Positions 30,887 to 40,141 of a stretch of 49,520 bases of DNA are shown here, in pieces. Numbering within the stretch: the stretch's first letter is position 1; every line of letters starts with the position of its first letter. Source of the DNA: JAKLKS01 sp964370855 (GTDB taxonomy: Bacteria; Planctomycetota; JAJSAM01; JAKLKS01); assembly GCA_964370855.1 (NCBI GenBank), contig CAYJMF010000027.1, positions 1 through 49,520 on the forward strand, written 5' to 3'. Under the pieces are notes generated by a model, which saw only the letters and a program-made list of their open reading frames with translations, made no database searches and had not been told where the DNA came from. The translations under genes and the position numbers were made by a program.

Positions 30887-31899
30887 CGGGGGACGGGGAG
30901 CGGGTGCAGTCGGGCCACGGGGCCGGCGGGCGCCTCACGCGGGACCTCGTGGAGGCGGTCTTCCTCCGCCGCCTCCGCAACCCCGCCCTCGACGCCCTCG
31001 GAGACGCCGCCCTCCTCCCCCCCGTGGAGGGTCCCCTGGCCTTCGCCACGGACGGCTTCGTCGTGGATCCCCTGGAGTTCCCCGGCGGCGACATCGGCTC
31101 CCTCTGCGTGAACGGGACCGTCAACGACCTCGCCGTCTCCGGCGCGGTCCCCCTGTGGCTGTCGGCGGCCTTCATTCTCGAGGAGGGGCTCCCCTTCGCC
31201 GTCCTCGAGCGCATCGCGGGTTCCATGGCGCGGGCGGCGGCGGAGGCCGGGGTGGCGGTGGTGGCCGGGGACACCAAGGTCGTCGGACGGGGGCACGGGG
31301 ACGGGATCTACGTCGCCACGGCGGGTGTGGGGAGGGTCCGGGAGGGGGCGCCCCCGGGGACGGGGGCGCTGCGGCCCGGGGACGCGATCCTCGTGAGCGG
31401 CCCCGTGGGGGACCACGGGGCCGTGGTGGCGGCGGTCCGCTCGGGCATCACCGTGGAGGAGGCCCTCGCCAGCGACTGCGCCCCCGTGCACGGGCTCGTG
31501 GAGGCCCTATACGCGGCGGGGGTCCGCCCCCTCTTCATGCGGGACCCCACGCGGGGGGGCCTCGCCACGGTGCTCGCCGAGGCCGCCCGGGCCTCGGGCC
31601 TCACGGCGGAGGTCCGGGAGGAGGATCTCCCCGTCCGGGAGCCCGTGCGGGCGGTGTGCGGCATCCTCGGCCTCGACCCCCTCTACCTCGCCTGCGAGGG
31701 ACGGGTGGTCGCCGTCGTCCGCCCCGGGGAGGCCGGAGCCGCCCTGCGGGCCCTGCGCTCCGCGCCCGGGGGCGGGGAGGCCGCCGTGGCGGGGGAGATG
31801 AGGGAGCGGCGGGGGGGCCCCGTCGTCCTCCGCACCCCCTTCGGCGGGGGGCGCGTCTACGACCTCCTCGCCGCGGACCCGCTCCCGAGGATCTGCTGA
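30883..31899 (+). CDS. hypE: carbamoyl dehydratase HypE
   Basis: The 338-residue member of the PurM/AIR synthase fold has the glycine-rich GHGAGGRLTRDLV near the N-terminus, FATDGFVVDP, NGTVNDLAVSGA, VVAGDTKVV and the C-terminal PRIC, whose cysteine carries the thiocarbamate converted to thiocyanate. It works with HypF to make the cyanide ligands. GTG overlaps hypD and hypF starts 1 base after its stop. Confidence 0.96.
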   Translation: MTGDGERVQSGHGAGGRLTRDLVEAVFLRRLRNPALDALGDAALLPPVEGPLAFATDGFVVDPLEFPGGDIGSLCVNGTVNDLAVSGAVPLWLSAAFILEEGLPFAVLERIAGSMARAAAEAGVAVVAGDTKVVGRGHGDGIYVATAGVGRVREGAPPGTGALRPGDAILVSGPVGDHGAVVAAVRSGITVEEALASDCAPVHGLVEALYAAGVRPLFMRDPTRGGLATVLAEAARASGLTAEVREEDLPVREPVRAVCGILGLDPLYLACEGRVVAVVRPGEAGAALRALRSAPGGGEAAVAGEMRERRGGPVVLRTPFGGGRVYDLLAADPLPRIC

Positions 31900-31900
31900 G

Positions 31901-34225
31901 GTGGCCCTGGCCCGGCTCCGGCTGCGGGTCACGGGGCTGGTCCAGGGGGTCGGCTTCCGCCCCTTCGTCTGGCGCCTCGCCGCGGGGCGGGGGCTCGCGG
32001 GCCACGTACGCAACGCCGCCTCCGGCGTCGTGGTGGAGGCGGAGGGGGCGGAGGAGGCGCTGGCGGGCTTCGCCGGGGACATCGCGTCGCGGGCGCCCCC
32101 CCTCGCCCGCGTGGACGGGGTCGGGGAGGAGCCGCTCCCTCCCACCGGCGAGCGGGGGTTCCGCATCGCCGCCAGCGAGGGCGGGGGGCGTGCCTCCACG
32201 GCGGTGCCCCCGGACGTGGCCGCCTGCCCCGCCTGCCTGCGGGAGATGCGCGACCCCGCGGACCGCCGCCACCGCCACCCCTTCGTCAACTGCACCGACT
32301 GCGGGCCCCGCTTCACCCTGATCGAGGGGGTCCCCTACGACCGCTCCCGCACCACCATGGCGGTCTTCCCCCCCTGCCCCGCCTGCGCCGGGGAGTACGC
32401 GGACCCCCGCTCCCGCCGCTTCCACGCCGAGCCCCTCGCCTGCCCGCGGTGCGGCCCCCGGCTGAGGCTGGAGGCCTCCGGCGCTCCGCCGCTGGAGGGG
32501 GAGGAGGCCCTCGCCGGGGCGGCGCGGCGGCTCGCCGCGGGGGAGGTCGTCGCCGTGAAGGGGCTCGGCGGCTTCCACCTCGCCGTCGACGCAAGGCGGG
32601 AGGAGGCCGTGGCCCTCCTGCGGCGGCGCAAGGGGAGGGTGCGGAAGCCCTTCGCCGTCATGGCGGCGGACCCCGCCGCCGTGGCGGCCTTCGCCCTCCT
32701 CTCGCCGGAGGAGGAGCGGCTCCTCCTCTCCCCGGCCCGGCCCGTGGTCCTGCTGGCCGCGCCGGAGCGGCGCATCCTCGCCCCCTCCGTGGCGCCGGGC
32801 CTCGGCGTGGCGGGGGCGATGCTGCCCTACACGCCCCTCCACCACCTCCTGCTGGAGGCCTTCGCCGCTGCCCGCGGCGGAGGGGGGCCGGCGGTCCTCG
32901 TCATGACCAGCGCCAACCTCTCCGGGGAGCCCATCGTCCGGGGGGACGGGGAGGCCCGGGAGCGGCTCGCGGGGCTGGCCGACGCGCTCCTCCTCCACGA
33001 CCGGGAGATCCACGCCCGGTGCGACGACTCCGTGGCCATGGTCGCGGGAGGGGGGACGCGGATCCTCCGGCGGAGCCGTGGCTTCGTCCCCCTGCCCGTT
33101 GCGCTGCCCGCCTCCGGCCCTCCGGTCTTCGCCGCCGGCGGGGATCTCAAGAACTGCTTCTGCCTGACCCGGGGCGGCGAGGCCTTCCCCGGGCCCCACC
33201 TCGGGGACCTCGGGGGGGCCCTCGCCGCGGAGGCGTGGGTCGAGGCGGCGCTGCGGTTCGCCCGGCTCCTCGACGTGCGGCCGGCCCTGGTGGTCCACGA
33301 CCTCCACCCCGACGCCCCCTCGGCGCGGCTGGCGCGGGAACTGGCCGCGGGCCCCTTCGGGGGAGTGCGGACCCTCGGCGTGCAGCACCACCACGCCCAC
33401 GCGCTCTCCTGCCTCGCCGAGCACGGCGCCGCGGGCCCCGCCCTGGGAATCGCCGTGGACGGCGCCGGTCACGGGACCGACGGCACCTCCTGGGGGGGCG
33501 AGATCCTCCTCGTGGACGGTGCCCGCTTCGAGCGCCTGGCCCACCTCTCCCCCCTCCGGCTTCCCGGGGGGGACCGCGCCGTGGAGGAGGTGTGGAGGCT
33601 CGCCGCGTCGGCGCTCTTCGACCTCGGGGCCGCGGGGGAGGCGGCGCGGTTGGCCCGGCGGTGGCCCTCCGCACCCCCCTCCCGGGTGGATGCCGTCGCT
33701 TCCCTGCTCCGCGGGGGTGCCCCGCTCCCCCTCTCCTCGAGCCTCGGGCGCCTGTTCGACGCCGTCGCTGCGCTGCTGGGGCTCGTGGATCGCGTGTCCT
33801 ACGAGGGGGAGGCGGCGGCTCTTCTCGAGGGGGCCGCCGGGCCCGGGCCGCTGCGGGCGACACCCTATCCCGTCCGCGTGGACAGGGGCCGCCGCCCGGC
33901 CATCCTCGACACCGCCCCGCTCCTCGGCGCCCTCCTCGAGGACGTCCTTTGCGGCCGGCCCGCGGGGGGGATCGCGGCGCGGTTCCACGCCTCCGTCGCC
34001 GCCCTCTTCGTCGCCGGCGCCGTGGAGGCCCGCTCCCGCACGGGGCTCGACACGGTGGCCCTCTCCGGCGGCTGCCTCCAGAACCGGCTCCTCCTCGAGA
34101 GCCTCGGTCGGGGGCTGGAGGCGGCGGGGTTCCGGTGCCTCCTCCCGGCCGCCGTCCCCGCCAACGATGGCGGCCTCTCCCTCGGCCAGGCCCTGGCCGG
34201 GGTACTGGAGGAGGGGGGCGGTTGA
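31901..34225 (+). CDS. hypF: carbamoyltransferase HypF
   Basis: The 774-residue protein has the full HypF order: acylphosphatase domain (VTGLVQGVGFRPFVWRLA, residues 10-27), two zinc fingers (CPAC...CTDC and CPAC...CPRC, about 109-185), YrdC-like domain (AVKGLGGFHLAVDA, MTSANLSGEPI), and Kae1-like domain (GVQHHHAHALSCLAEH, LSGGCLQNRLL). It carbamoylates the HypE cysteine from carbamoyl phosphate. It is the last gene of the run, ending at a strong GC hairpin. GTG start. Confidence 0.96.
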   Translation: MALARLRLRVTGLVQGVGFRPFVWRLAAGRGLAGHVRNAASGVVVEAEGAEEALAGFAGDIASRAPPLARVDGVGEEPLPPTGERGFRIAASEGGGRASTAVPPDVAACPACLREMRDPADRRHRHPFVNCTDCGPRFTLIEGVPYDRSRTTMAVFPPCPACAGEYADPRSRRFHAEPLACPRCGPRLRLEASGAPPLEGEEALAGAARRLAAGEVVAVKGLGGFHLAVDARREEAVALLRRRKGRVRKPFAVMAADPAAVAAFALLSPEEERLLLSPARPVVLLAAPERRILAPSVAPGLGVAGAMLPYTPLHHLLLEAFAAARGGGGPAVLVMTSANLSGEPIVRGDGEARERLAGLADALLLHDREIHARCDDSVAMVAGGGTRILRRSRGFVPLPVALPASGPPVFAAGGDLKNCFCLTRGGEAFPGPHLGDLGGALAAEAWVEAALRFARLLDVRPALVVHDLHPDAPSARLARELAAGPFGGVRTLGVQHHHAHALSCLAEHGAAGPALGIAVDGAGHGTDGTSWGGEILLVDGARFERLAHLSPLRLPGGDRAVEEVWRLAASALFDLGAAGEAARLARRWPSAPPSRVDAVASLLRGGAPLPLSSSLGRLFDAVAALLGLVDRVSYEGEAAALLEGAAGPGPLRATPYPVRVDRGRRPAILDTAPLLGALLEDVLCGRPAGGIAARFHASVAALFVAGAVEARSRTGLDTVALSGGCLQNRLLLESLGRGLEAAGFRCLLPAAVPANDGGLSLGQALAGVLEEGGG

Positions 34226-34250
34226 GGCCTCCCCCCCGGGGGGGGAGGCC
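34226..34250. terminator. bidirectional GC hairpin after hypF
   Basis: GGCCT and seven C, then G residues and AGGCC, form a 12-bp self-complementary stem immediately after the hypF stop and 8 bases before the convergent stop at 34258. There is no T tract. Position between two convergent genes supports a terminator. Confidence 0.55.
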
Positions 34251-34257
34251 CCCTCCG

Positions 34258-35319
34258 CTACTCGACCGCGATCCAGCGTTCGCCGAGCCTCCGCTGGCCG
34301 GAGCCGAGCACGGGCCCGTCGGCGTCGTCGCCCTTGAAGGCGGCATCCGGCGGCGGGGCGTTCACCCCGCCCCACCGCGCCGTCCTGTTGGAGGCGGAGA
34401 GAACGGTGCCGTCGGCATCGATGAAGAGGACCTTCCTCCCCGTGACGCCCCACTTCTCGGGCCAGGCGTAGGCGCACCAGCGGCGCTCGCGGCCGTCGAT
34501 CTCGTCCGCCGTGACTCCGCCCCTCACCGCCGCCCCGGGGCCCCGCTCGTGGTGGAAGCCCGCGGGGGCGGCGCCGTCGGGGAGGAAGACCCGGAAGCGG
34601 TACCCGCAGGTGCGGGCCACGCCGTCGGCGTCCACGGCGCCGAAGGAGGGATGGAGCACCCGCGGCGCGATGGCCCGGCCCGTCGGGGCCGGGACGGCGC
34701 CGGCGAGCTCCTGAAGGGTGGCGTACTCCCCGACGCGGTCCGCGTCCCGGTCGATGGACGTCCGGGAGCGGGCCGACTCCTCGGCCGCGGCGATGCGGCG
34801 CAGCCTCTCCAGCGCCGCGTCCTCGTTGTAGGTGATCACCGGCTCGCAGCTTCCGCCCTGCGTGCCCTCGATGGTGGTCCGCCCGATGAGGTCCATGCCG
34901 GCCATCGACCCGGCCCTGCGCAGGAACGGCTCGAGGAGGAGGGCCGAGTCCGCCTCGACCCCGGCGAGGGCGCGGCCGGCCGGCGAGTCGTGGAACGCCA
35001 GGGCCTGCTCCAGGTCCCCGTCGGAGAGGCTCCGGCCGAAGAGATCGACGCCGATGGCGAGGACCTTCTCGCGGTCGACGGTCCTCCGGAGCCGCTCGAC
35101 GTAGCCCTCCGGGACCTTGCCCTGGTCCTCGGCCCGCTGCCAGGGACGGGTCATCCCGTCCACGGCCCGGTCCGTCCACCCCGAGAGAATGAGGAGGCGC
35201 CGGATCCTCTCCCCCCGCTCACCGGGGGAATCGGCGGAAGCCGAGGAAGGGCCGCCGTCGCAGGGGAGCCAGAGCAGGAGCAAGATCGCCCCGCCCACGA
35301 TCCGCGTGTACTTCGACAT
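34258..35319 (-). CDS. exported DUF2059-like protein with C-terminal DUF2950-like region
   Basis: The 353-residue protein has a signal peptide (MSKYTRIVGGAILLLLWLP). Residues 35-140 resemble DUF2059: helices ending AFHDSPAGRALAGVE. The C-terminal half (about 175-340) has GYRFRVFLPDG and AYAWPEKWGVTGRKVLFIDADGTV-type strands, as in DUF2950/pilin-like periplasmic proteins often found in this kind of genome. Function is unknown. ATG follows GGGAGG and a perfect TATAAT lies 50 bases upstream. An upstream extension of the frame lacks support. It is convergent with hypF and divergent from the PAS kinase. Confidence 0.68.
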   Translation of the reverse strand: MSKYTRIVGGAILLLLWLPCDGGPSSASADSPGERGERIRRLLILSGWTDRAVDGMTRPWQRAEDQGKVPEGYVERLRRTVDREKVLAIGVDLFGRSLSDGDLEQALAFHDSPAGRALAGVEADSALLLEPFLRRAGSMAGMDLIGRTTIEGTQGGSCEPVITYNEDAALERLRRIAAAEESARSRTSIDRDADRVGEYATLQELAGAVPAPTGRAIAPRVLHPSFGAVDADGVARTCGYRFRVFLPDGAAPAGFHHERGPGAAVRGGVTADEIDGRERRWCAYAWPEKWGVTGRKVLFIDADGTVLSASNRTARWGGVNAPPPDAAFKGDDADGPVLGSGQRRLGERWIAVE

Positions 35320-35368
35320 GGCCGCCTCCCGTCTCGCAGGCGACCATTGATCTCCCCGCGACGGGTCC

Positions 35369-35374
35369 ATTATA
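35369..35374 (-). promoter_or_regulatory. candidate -10 (TATAAT) of the DUF2059-like gene
   Basis: A perfect TATAAT reads on the minus strand 50 bases before the start codon at 35319. The upstream area has no recognisable -35. Confidence 0.5.
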
Positions 35375-35464
35375 CCCGATGGAGGCCCGCGCCGCTGTGC
35401 CGATGAAGGGGGTGTGGACCCGGGGACCTGACGCCCCTTTGATGCGGTGTCCCGCCGCTCGGTG

Positions 35465-35470
35465 TAGCCT
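35465..35470 (+). promoter_or_regulatory. candidate -10 of the PAS hybrid kinase (TAGCCT)
   Basis: TAGCCT in the context GTGTAGCCT lies 36 bases before the ATG at 35507. TTGATG occurs upstream at 35439 but 20 bases away, too far for a normal -35. Confidence 0.3.
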
Positions 35471-35506
35471 CCGTACCGTCGCACCGTCGGGGTCGGAGAC
35501 TCGCCC

Positions 35507-37501
35507 ATGGTCGCGGATCCGGTCGGAGCCAGGGACGGCGGAGACCCGGGGGACGGCGCGCCCGGGCGGGTGACGGCGGATCGCGCCGCCCTCGAGGGGG
35601 CGCTGCGCCGCAGCGAACTCATCTCCCGGAGCCTGGCGGACCGGCTCACCCAGCGCATCTTCGTCAAGGACCTGGAATCCCGCTACCTCTTCGCCAACGC
35701 CGCCTACGCCGGCGACCTGGGCGTGGATCCGGAGTCGGTGGTGGGAAAGGACGACCACGATTTCTTCCCCCCGGAGTTCGCCGACGCCTACCGGGCCGAC
35801 GACCGGGAGGTGATGGAATCCGGAGCGACGAAGGACATCGAGGAGCGCTACACGGTGGGCGGGGTGGCGAAGTGGATCCACACCGTGAAGGTCCCCTTCC
35901 GGGACGAGCGCGGGGGCATCATCGGGGTCCTCGGCTCCTTCGAGGACATCACCGCACGCAAGACAGCCGAGGACGCCCTCCGGGAGAAGGAGTACCTCCT
36001 CTCCGAAGCGCAGCGCCTCGGCAGCATCGGGAGCTGGTTCGTGGACGCGGAGGGGCGCGTCTCGGGGTCGGAGGAGTACTACCGCCTCCACGGGATCGAA
36101 CCCGCGGCCTATCCGCAGGACGTATCCTCCGTCATCGGGAGCCTCGTCCACCCCGAGGACAGGGAGGCGGTCCGGGAGTGGGTCCGGAAGCTCGCCGAAG
36201 GGAAGGAGCCGGCGGAAGTGGAGTACCGCATCCTCCGGCCCGACGGAGCCGTCCGCGTCTTCCAGGCCCGCGGCTCCCTGTCGGGGAGGGGGGGGACCGG
36301 CCCCGGCCACATGGCGGGGACGGTGCAGGACGTCACCCATCGCGTGGCCCTCGAGTCGCAGCTCCGGCAGTCGCAGAAGATGGAGGCCGTGGGGAAGCTG
36401 GCGGGGGGCGTGGCCCACGACTTCAACAACATGCTCTGCGCCATCCTCGGCTACGGGGAGCTGGCGCTGGGAAGGCTCCGGGAGGGGGATCCCGTCCGGG
36501 ACCACGTCGTCGAGATCCTCAAGGCGGGACGCCGCTCCGCGGCCCTCACCGGCCAGCTCCTCGCCTTCAGCCGGAGGCAGACGCTCCAGCCCGAGTGGGT
36601 GGACCTCAACGGGCTCCTCGGGGACCTGCGCCGGATGCTGGAGAGGCTCATCGGCGAGGACATCGACCTGCGGCTCGCCGCGGATCCCGCCCTGGGGACG
36701 GTGATGGTGGACCGGGGCCAGATGGAGCAGGTCGTGATGAACCTCGTGGTGAACGCCCGCGACGCCATGCCCGGCGGCGGCACCCTGACCATCGAGACGG
36801 CGAACGTGGATCTGGACGATCGCTACGTGAAGGACCACGCGGACGCCTCCCCCGGCCGGCACGTCGTGACGATGGTGAGCGACACGGGCTGCGGGATGGA
36901 CGCGGCGACCATGGCGCGAATCTTCGAGCCGTTCTTCACGACCAAGGAGCAGGGGAAGGGGACCGGTCTCGGGCTCCCGACGGCCTACGGAATCGTGAAG
37001 CAGTCGGGGGGCCACATGACGGCGTACTCGGAGATCGGGCACGGCTCCGTCTTCCGGGTCTACCTCCCCCGCATCGACGCACCGGCCGGCCCCCGGGAGG
37101 AGCCCGGCGGGGCCGCCCCGCTCGCCGGGGAGGGCCGGCACGTCCTCGTCGTCGAGGACGAGCCGATGGTCCGGGGCCTCCTCGAGGGGATGCTGGGGGA
37201 GCTCGGCTTCCGGGTGACGGCGGCGGCCTCCGGGGCGGAGGCGCTGGCGCTGGTGGATGGGGGCCGCCTGGAGCCCGACCTGGTCCTCACGGACATGATC
37301 ATGCCGGGGATGACGGGGACGGATCTCGTGGAGCGCCTCCGCCGGGTCCGCCCCGGCCTCCGCGCCGCCATCATGTCCGGGTACTCGGAGGGCTCCGTCT
37401 CCAGCCAGGGGCTCCTCGGGCCGGGCACCCGGTTCCTGCGCAAGCCCTTCACCTCCCGGGAACTCGCCGCCGCGGTCGGCGGCGCCCTCGGGGACGGGTA
37501 G
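35507..37501 (+). CDS. PAS-PAS hybrid histidine kinase with receiver domain
   Basis: The 664-residue protein has two PAS/PAC sensor units (about 40-155 and 165-285; the first contains KDDHDFFPPEFAD, the second VHPEDREAV). A HisKA domain with His304 in GGVAHDFNNML follows, then an HATPase domain (NLVVNARDAMPGGG, DTGCGMD, FEPFFTTKEQGKGTGLGL). The C-terminal receiver has VVEDEPMVR and phospho-acceptor Asp596 in LTDMIMPGMTG. No membrane segment is visible, so it is a cytoplasmic sensor. The HDFNN H-box is of the NtrB-like hybrid class. No output partner lies beside it. ATG has GGAG about 10 bases before it. Confidence 0.93.
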   Translation: MVADPVGARDGGDPGDGAPGRVTADRAALEGALRRSELISRSLADRLTQRIFVKDLESRYLFANAAYAGDLGVDPESVVGKDDHDFFPPEFADAYRADDREVMESGATKDIEERYTVGGVAKWIHTVKVPFRDERGGIIGVLGSFEDITARKTAEDALREKEYLLSEAQRLGSIGSWFVDAEGRVSGSEEYYRLHGIEPAAYPQDVSSVIGSLVHPEDREAVREWVRKLAEGKEPAEVEYRILRPDGAVRVFQARGSLSGRGGTGPGHMAGTVQDVTHRVALESQLRQSQKMEAVGKLAGGVAHDFNNMLCAILGYGELALGRLREGDPVRDHVVEILKAGRRSAALTGQLLAFSRRQTLQPEWVDLNGLLGDLRRMLERLIGEDIDLRLAADPALGTVMVDRGQMEQVVMNLVVNARDAMPGGGTLTIETANVDLDDRYVKDHADASPGRHVVTMVSDTGCGMDAATMARIFEPFFTTKEQGKGTGLGLPTAYGIVKQSGGHMTAYSEIGHGSVFRVYLPRIDAPAGPREEPGGAAPLAGEGRHVLVVEDEPMVRGLLEGMLGELGFRVTAAASGAEALALVDGGRLEPDLVLTDMIMPGMTGTDLVERLRRVRPGLRAAIMSGYSEGSVSSQGLLGPGTRFLRKPFTSRELAAAVGGALGDG

Positions 37502-37523
37502 CGCCTCTCCCCCCCTTCTCCGC

Positions 37524-37529
37524 TACCAT
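37524..37529 (+). promoter_or_regulatory. candidate -10 of the esterase gene (TACCAT)
   Basis: TACCAT in GCTACCATGG lies 33 bases before the ATG at 37563, giving a short leader that carries GGAGGTGG. Confidence 0.3.
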
Positions 37530-37562
37530 GGGGCCCGCATCGGGAGCGGATGGAGGTGGACC

Positions 37563-38765
37563 ATGCGGCCTCTCCCCTGGGTCCTCGCGGCGATGGCCGG
37601 TCTTCTCACCGCCCCTCCCCCCGTCCCCGCCCTCGACGAGAAGGTCCCCGAGGCCGCCGCCCCGGAGAAGGTGAAGCCCGGGCAGACGGCCCTCCTCAAG
37701 GCGCCGAAGGGGATGCGCTACTTCCTCCGCGTGCCGGAGGGCTACGACCCGAAGAAGGGGACGCGGCTCGTCGTCTTCCTCCACGGCTCCAACATGAACG
37801 GCCTCTCCTACGTCCGCTCCTTCGAGGCGAAGAACTGGGCGAAGGACGCGATCCTCCTCTGCCCCAACGGCGAGGAGGGCACAGACCCCTACGGCGCCAA
37901 CAACTTCACCTTCGGGAGCGCCCCCCTCGTGGCCGACGCGACGGAGCAGGTGAAGAAGGCCTTCAAGACCACCGTCGCCTACTGCGGCGGCCACTCCCAG
38001 GGCGGCTACCTCACCTACAGCGTCATCCTGAACTTCCCCGACCTCTTCCAGGGCGCCATGCCCATGGCGGGGGACTGCTGGAGCCAGAACGAGCCCAACC
38101 TCTGGGAGGACCGGCCCGACGTCGCGGAGAAGCAGCGCGGGATCGCCATCGCCGTCGTGCACGCCCCCGACGATCCCGTCGTGGACTTCGCCCAGGGCCG
38201 GCACGCCTACGACTGCTTCCGCGCCGCGGGGTGGCGGAAGCTCCGCCTGTTCGCCCCCGAGGGCGCGCAGCACATGTTCATGGTCTACCCCGTGGACGAG
38301 GTCCTCGACTGGCTCGACGCGATGTCCGGGGAGGCCGGGAGGGAGGTCCTCGAACTCTGCGGGAAGTGGGGGAAGGCGGGCGAGTGGGGCTGGGTCGTCG
38401 AGGCGGCCCGGGCCACCCCCCTGGCCAAGCCCCCCTCCCTCAAGGAGGCCGAGGCCGCTGCGGCGAAGGCGGTCCCCGTCATGGAGAAGGCGATGAAGGG
38501 GAAGGCCGCGGACTGGGTCCCGCAGTGGCTCGAGTTCTCCCGCGTGTACGGCGGGACGGCGTCGGCGCGTCCCCTCGTGGCCCGCTACCTCGACCGGCGG
38601 GACAAGCAGGCCGGGGACGGGAGGCGGCTCTTCGGCGAGGCGCGGGGGCTCTTCCGGCAGGAGAAGCGGGAGGAGGCCTACCGCACCCTCGAGAAGCTCC
38701 TCGCCGAGGCCCCCTGCACCTACGAGGCCTGGTACGCCTGGAAGTGGCTCTCGGAGAGGAAGTGA
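37563..38765 (+). CDS. exported alpha/beta hydrolase (esterase-like)
   Basis: The 400-residue protein has a signal peptide (MRPLPWVLAAMAGLLTAPPP). The oxyanion region VVFLHGSNMNG is followed by nucleophile Ser145 in GGHSQGGYL, then VVHAPDDPVVDF for the acid and GAQHMF for the histidine. This fits the LpqC/feruloyl esterase-like alpha/beta hydrolases. The C-terminal 110 residues after YPVDEVLDWLDAM are helical and end in a TPR-like stretch (LFRQEKREEAYRTLEKLL). Substrate unknown. ATG follows GGAGGTGG. It ends 24 bases before a convergent signalling gene. Confidence 0.83.
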   Translation: MRPLPWVLAAMAGLLTAPPPVPALDEKVPEAAAPEKVKPGQTALLKAPKGMRYFLRVPEGYDPKKGTRLVVFLHGSNMNGLSYVRSFEAKNWAKDAILLCPNGEEGTDPYGANNFTFGSAPLVADATEQVKKAFKTTVAYCGGHSQGGYLTYSVILNFPDLFQGAMPMAGDCWSQNEPNLWEDRPDVAEKQRGIAIAVVHAPDDPVVDFAQGRHAYDCFRAAGWRKLRLFAPEGAQHMFMVYPVDEVLDWLDAMSGEAGREVLELCGKWGKAGEWGWVVEAARATPLAKPPSLKEAEAAAAKAVPVMEKAMKGKAADWVPQWLEFSRVYGGTASARPLVARYLDRRDKQAGDGRRLFGEARGLFRQEKREEAYRTLEKLLAEAPCTYEAWYAWKWLSERK

Positions 38766-38789
38766 GGGCGCGGGGGGCGCGTCCCCTCC

Positions 38790-40043
38790 CTACGCCCCCT
38801 CCTCCGCCACCGGCATCCGCACGGTGAAGAGCACGCCCCCCTCCTTCGGGGAGGCCACGCCCACCATGCCGCCGAAGATGTGGAGGATGCGGGACGCGAG
38901 GGGGAGGCCGAGCCCGAGGTCCCCCGTCGGCGTCACCGACTCCACGACGGAGAAGACCCCGAGGAGCTTCGCCACCACCTCCGGGTCCATGGGCGCTCCC
39001 GCCCCGGTGATGCGCAGGACGACGTCGGGGCCGCGGGATTCCGCCGCCACCGTGACCGTCCCGCCGGCGGCGCAGAACCGGGCCGCCCCTTCCACGAGCC
39101 CGGCGAAGGCGTGCTGGGCGAGCACCGGGTCGCAGGGCACGCGCAGGGCCGTGGCCGGCACGGGCCCGATGGAGACCCCCCGCGCCTTCGCGTAGGGGGC
39201 GGCCCCCTCGACGGCCTCGCGGAGGATCGACTCCAGGGGCCACGCCTTCGCGTCCAGCGCCTGCCCCTCGACACGGAGCCTCGTCAGCGCCAGCGCGTCC
39301 TCCACGAGGCGGCTCAGGCGCTCGAGGGAGGCCTGGAGGATGGCCGCCAGCTCCCGCCGCTCCTCCTCGGCGAGACCGCCCTCCACGAGGATCTGCCCCG
39401 CGGCCTGCAGCCCCGTGACGGGGGTGCGCAGCTCGTGGGCGATGAGGGTCAGGAAGTCGTCCTTGGCGCGGTCGAGGCTCGCCAGCCGCGCGTGGGCCTC
39501 GCAGAGGTCCTTCGTCCTCTCGCGGACGGCGTCCTCGAGGACCCGGTTGCTCCGCTCCAGCAGGCGGCGGACCTTCGCCTCGCTCTCGCGGAGGCGGTGC
39601 CGCGCGAGGCATCCCTCGACGCGGGCGCGCAGGAGCTCGGCCCGGAAGGGCTTCTGCACGTAGTCCTCGGCGCCGAGGCGGAGGCACCGCTCGGCGATGG
39701 CCACGTCGTGGTAGGCGGTGATCACGACCACGGGGATGTGCCGGAGCCGAGGGTCCCCCTTCATGCGGGCCAGCACGTCGGTCCCGTCGAGACCCGGGAG
39801 GTAGATGTCGAGGAGCACGAGTTCCGGCGCGTTCCGCCCCATCAGCGCGAGGGCGCCGGGCCCGTCGCCGACGGTGGCGACCTCGTGCCCCCCGGCGCCG
39901 AGGAGATCCGTGAGCATCGCGCGGATGCCCTCGTCGTCGTCCACCACGAGGATGCGCCCCCGCGGACCGGCGCCCCGGTCCCCCGGAGGCGGCTCCGCGA
40001 CATCCGTACCCAGCGTCGTCTCGAGCAAGGCCCGCCCTCCCAC
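38790..40043 (-). CDS. receiver-HisKA-HATPase fusion with degenerate ATP site
   Basis: The 417-residue protein begins with a receiver domain (VVDDDEG, phospho-acceptor Asp79 in LVLLDIYLPGLDG, KPF at 131), then a coiled coil (about 150-190), a HisKA domain with His203 in IAHELRTPVTGL, and an ATPase-like domain. In the latter the N-box reads AGLVEGAARF instead of having its Asn, and the G1 box reads ITGAGAPMD without the usual Asp, while GDLGLGLPLASRI is kept. ATP binding may therefore be lost and the protein may be a phosphotransfer or scaffold module. It is divergent from the helicase gene. Confidence 0.88.
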   Translation of the reverse strand: MGGRALLETTLGTDVAEPPPGDRGAGPRGRILVVDDDEGIRAMLTDLLGAGGHEVATVGDGPGALALMGRNAPELVLLDIYLPGLDGTDVLARMKGDPRLRHIPVVVITAYHDVAIAERCLRLGAEDYVQKPFRAELLRARVEGCLARHRLRESEAKVRRLLERSNRVLEDAVRERTKDLCEAHARLASLDRAKDDFLTLIAHELRTPVTGLQAAGQILVEGGLAEEERRELAAILQASLERLSRLVEDALALTRLRVEGQALDAKAWPLESILREAVEGAAPYAKARGVSIGPVPATALRVPCDPVLAQHAFAGLVEGAARFCAAGGTVTVAAESRGPDVVLRITGAGAPMDPEVVAKLLGVFSVVESVTPTGDLGLGLPLASRILHIFGGMVGVASPKEGGVLFTVRMPVAEEGA

Positions 40044-40114
40044 TGCCGGATTCCCGGTGCGCCATCATCCCCTCGCCGGTGCCCGGGGTCAAGCCGGGCC
40101 CGGGCGCCCGCACC

Positions 40115-40120
40115 TATAGT
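40115..40120 (+). promoter_or_regulatory. candidate -10 of the helicase gene (TATAGT)
   Basis: TATAGT lies 21 bases before the ATG at 40142, just upstream of GGGAAGGGAG. No -35 is clear. Confidence 0.4.
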
Positions 40121-40141
40121 TGGGAAGGGAGGGGGGGCGGG

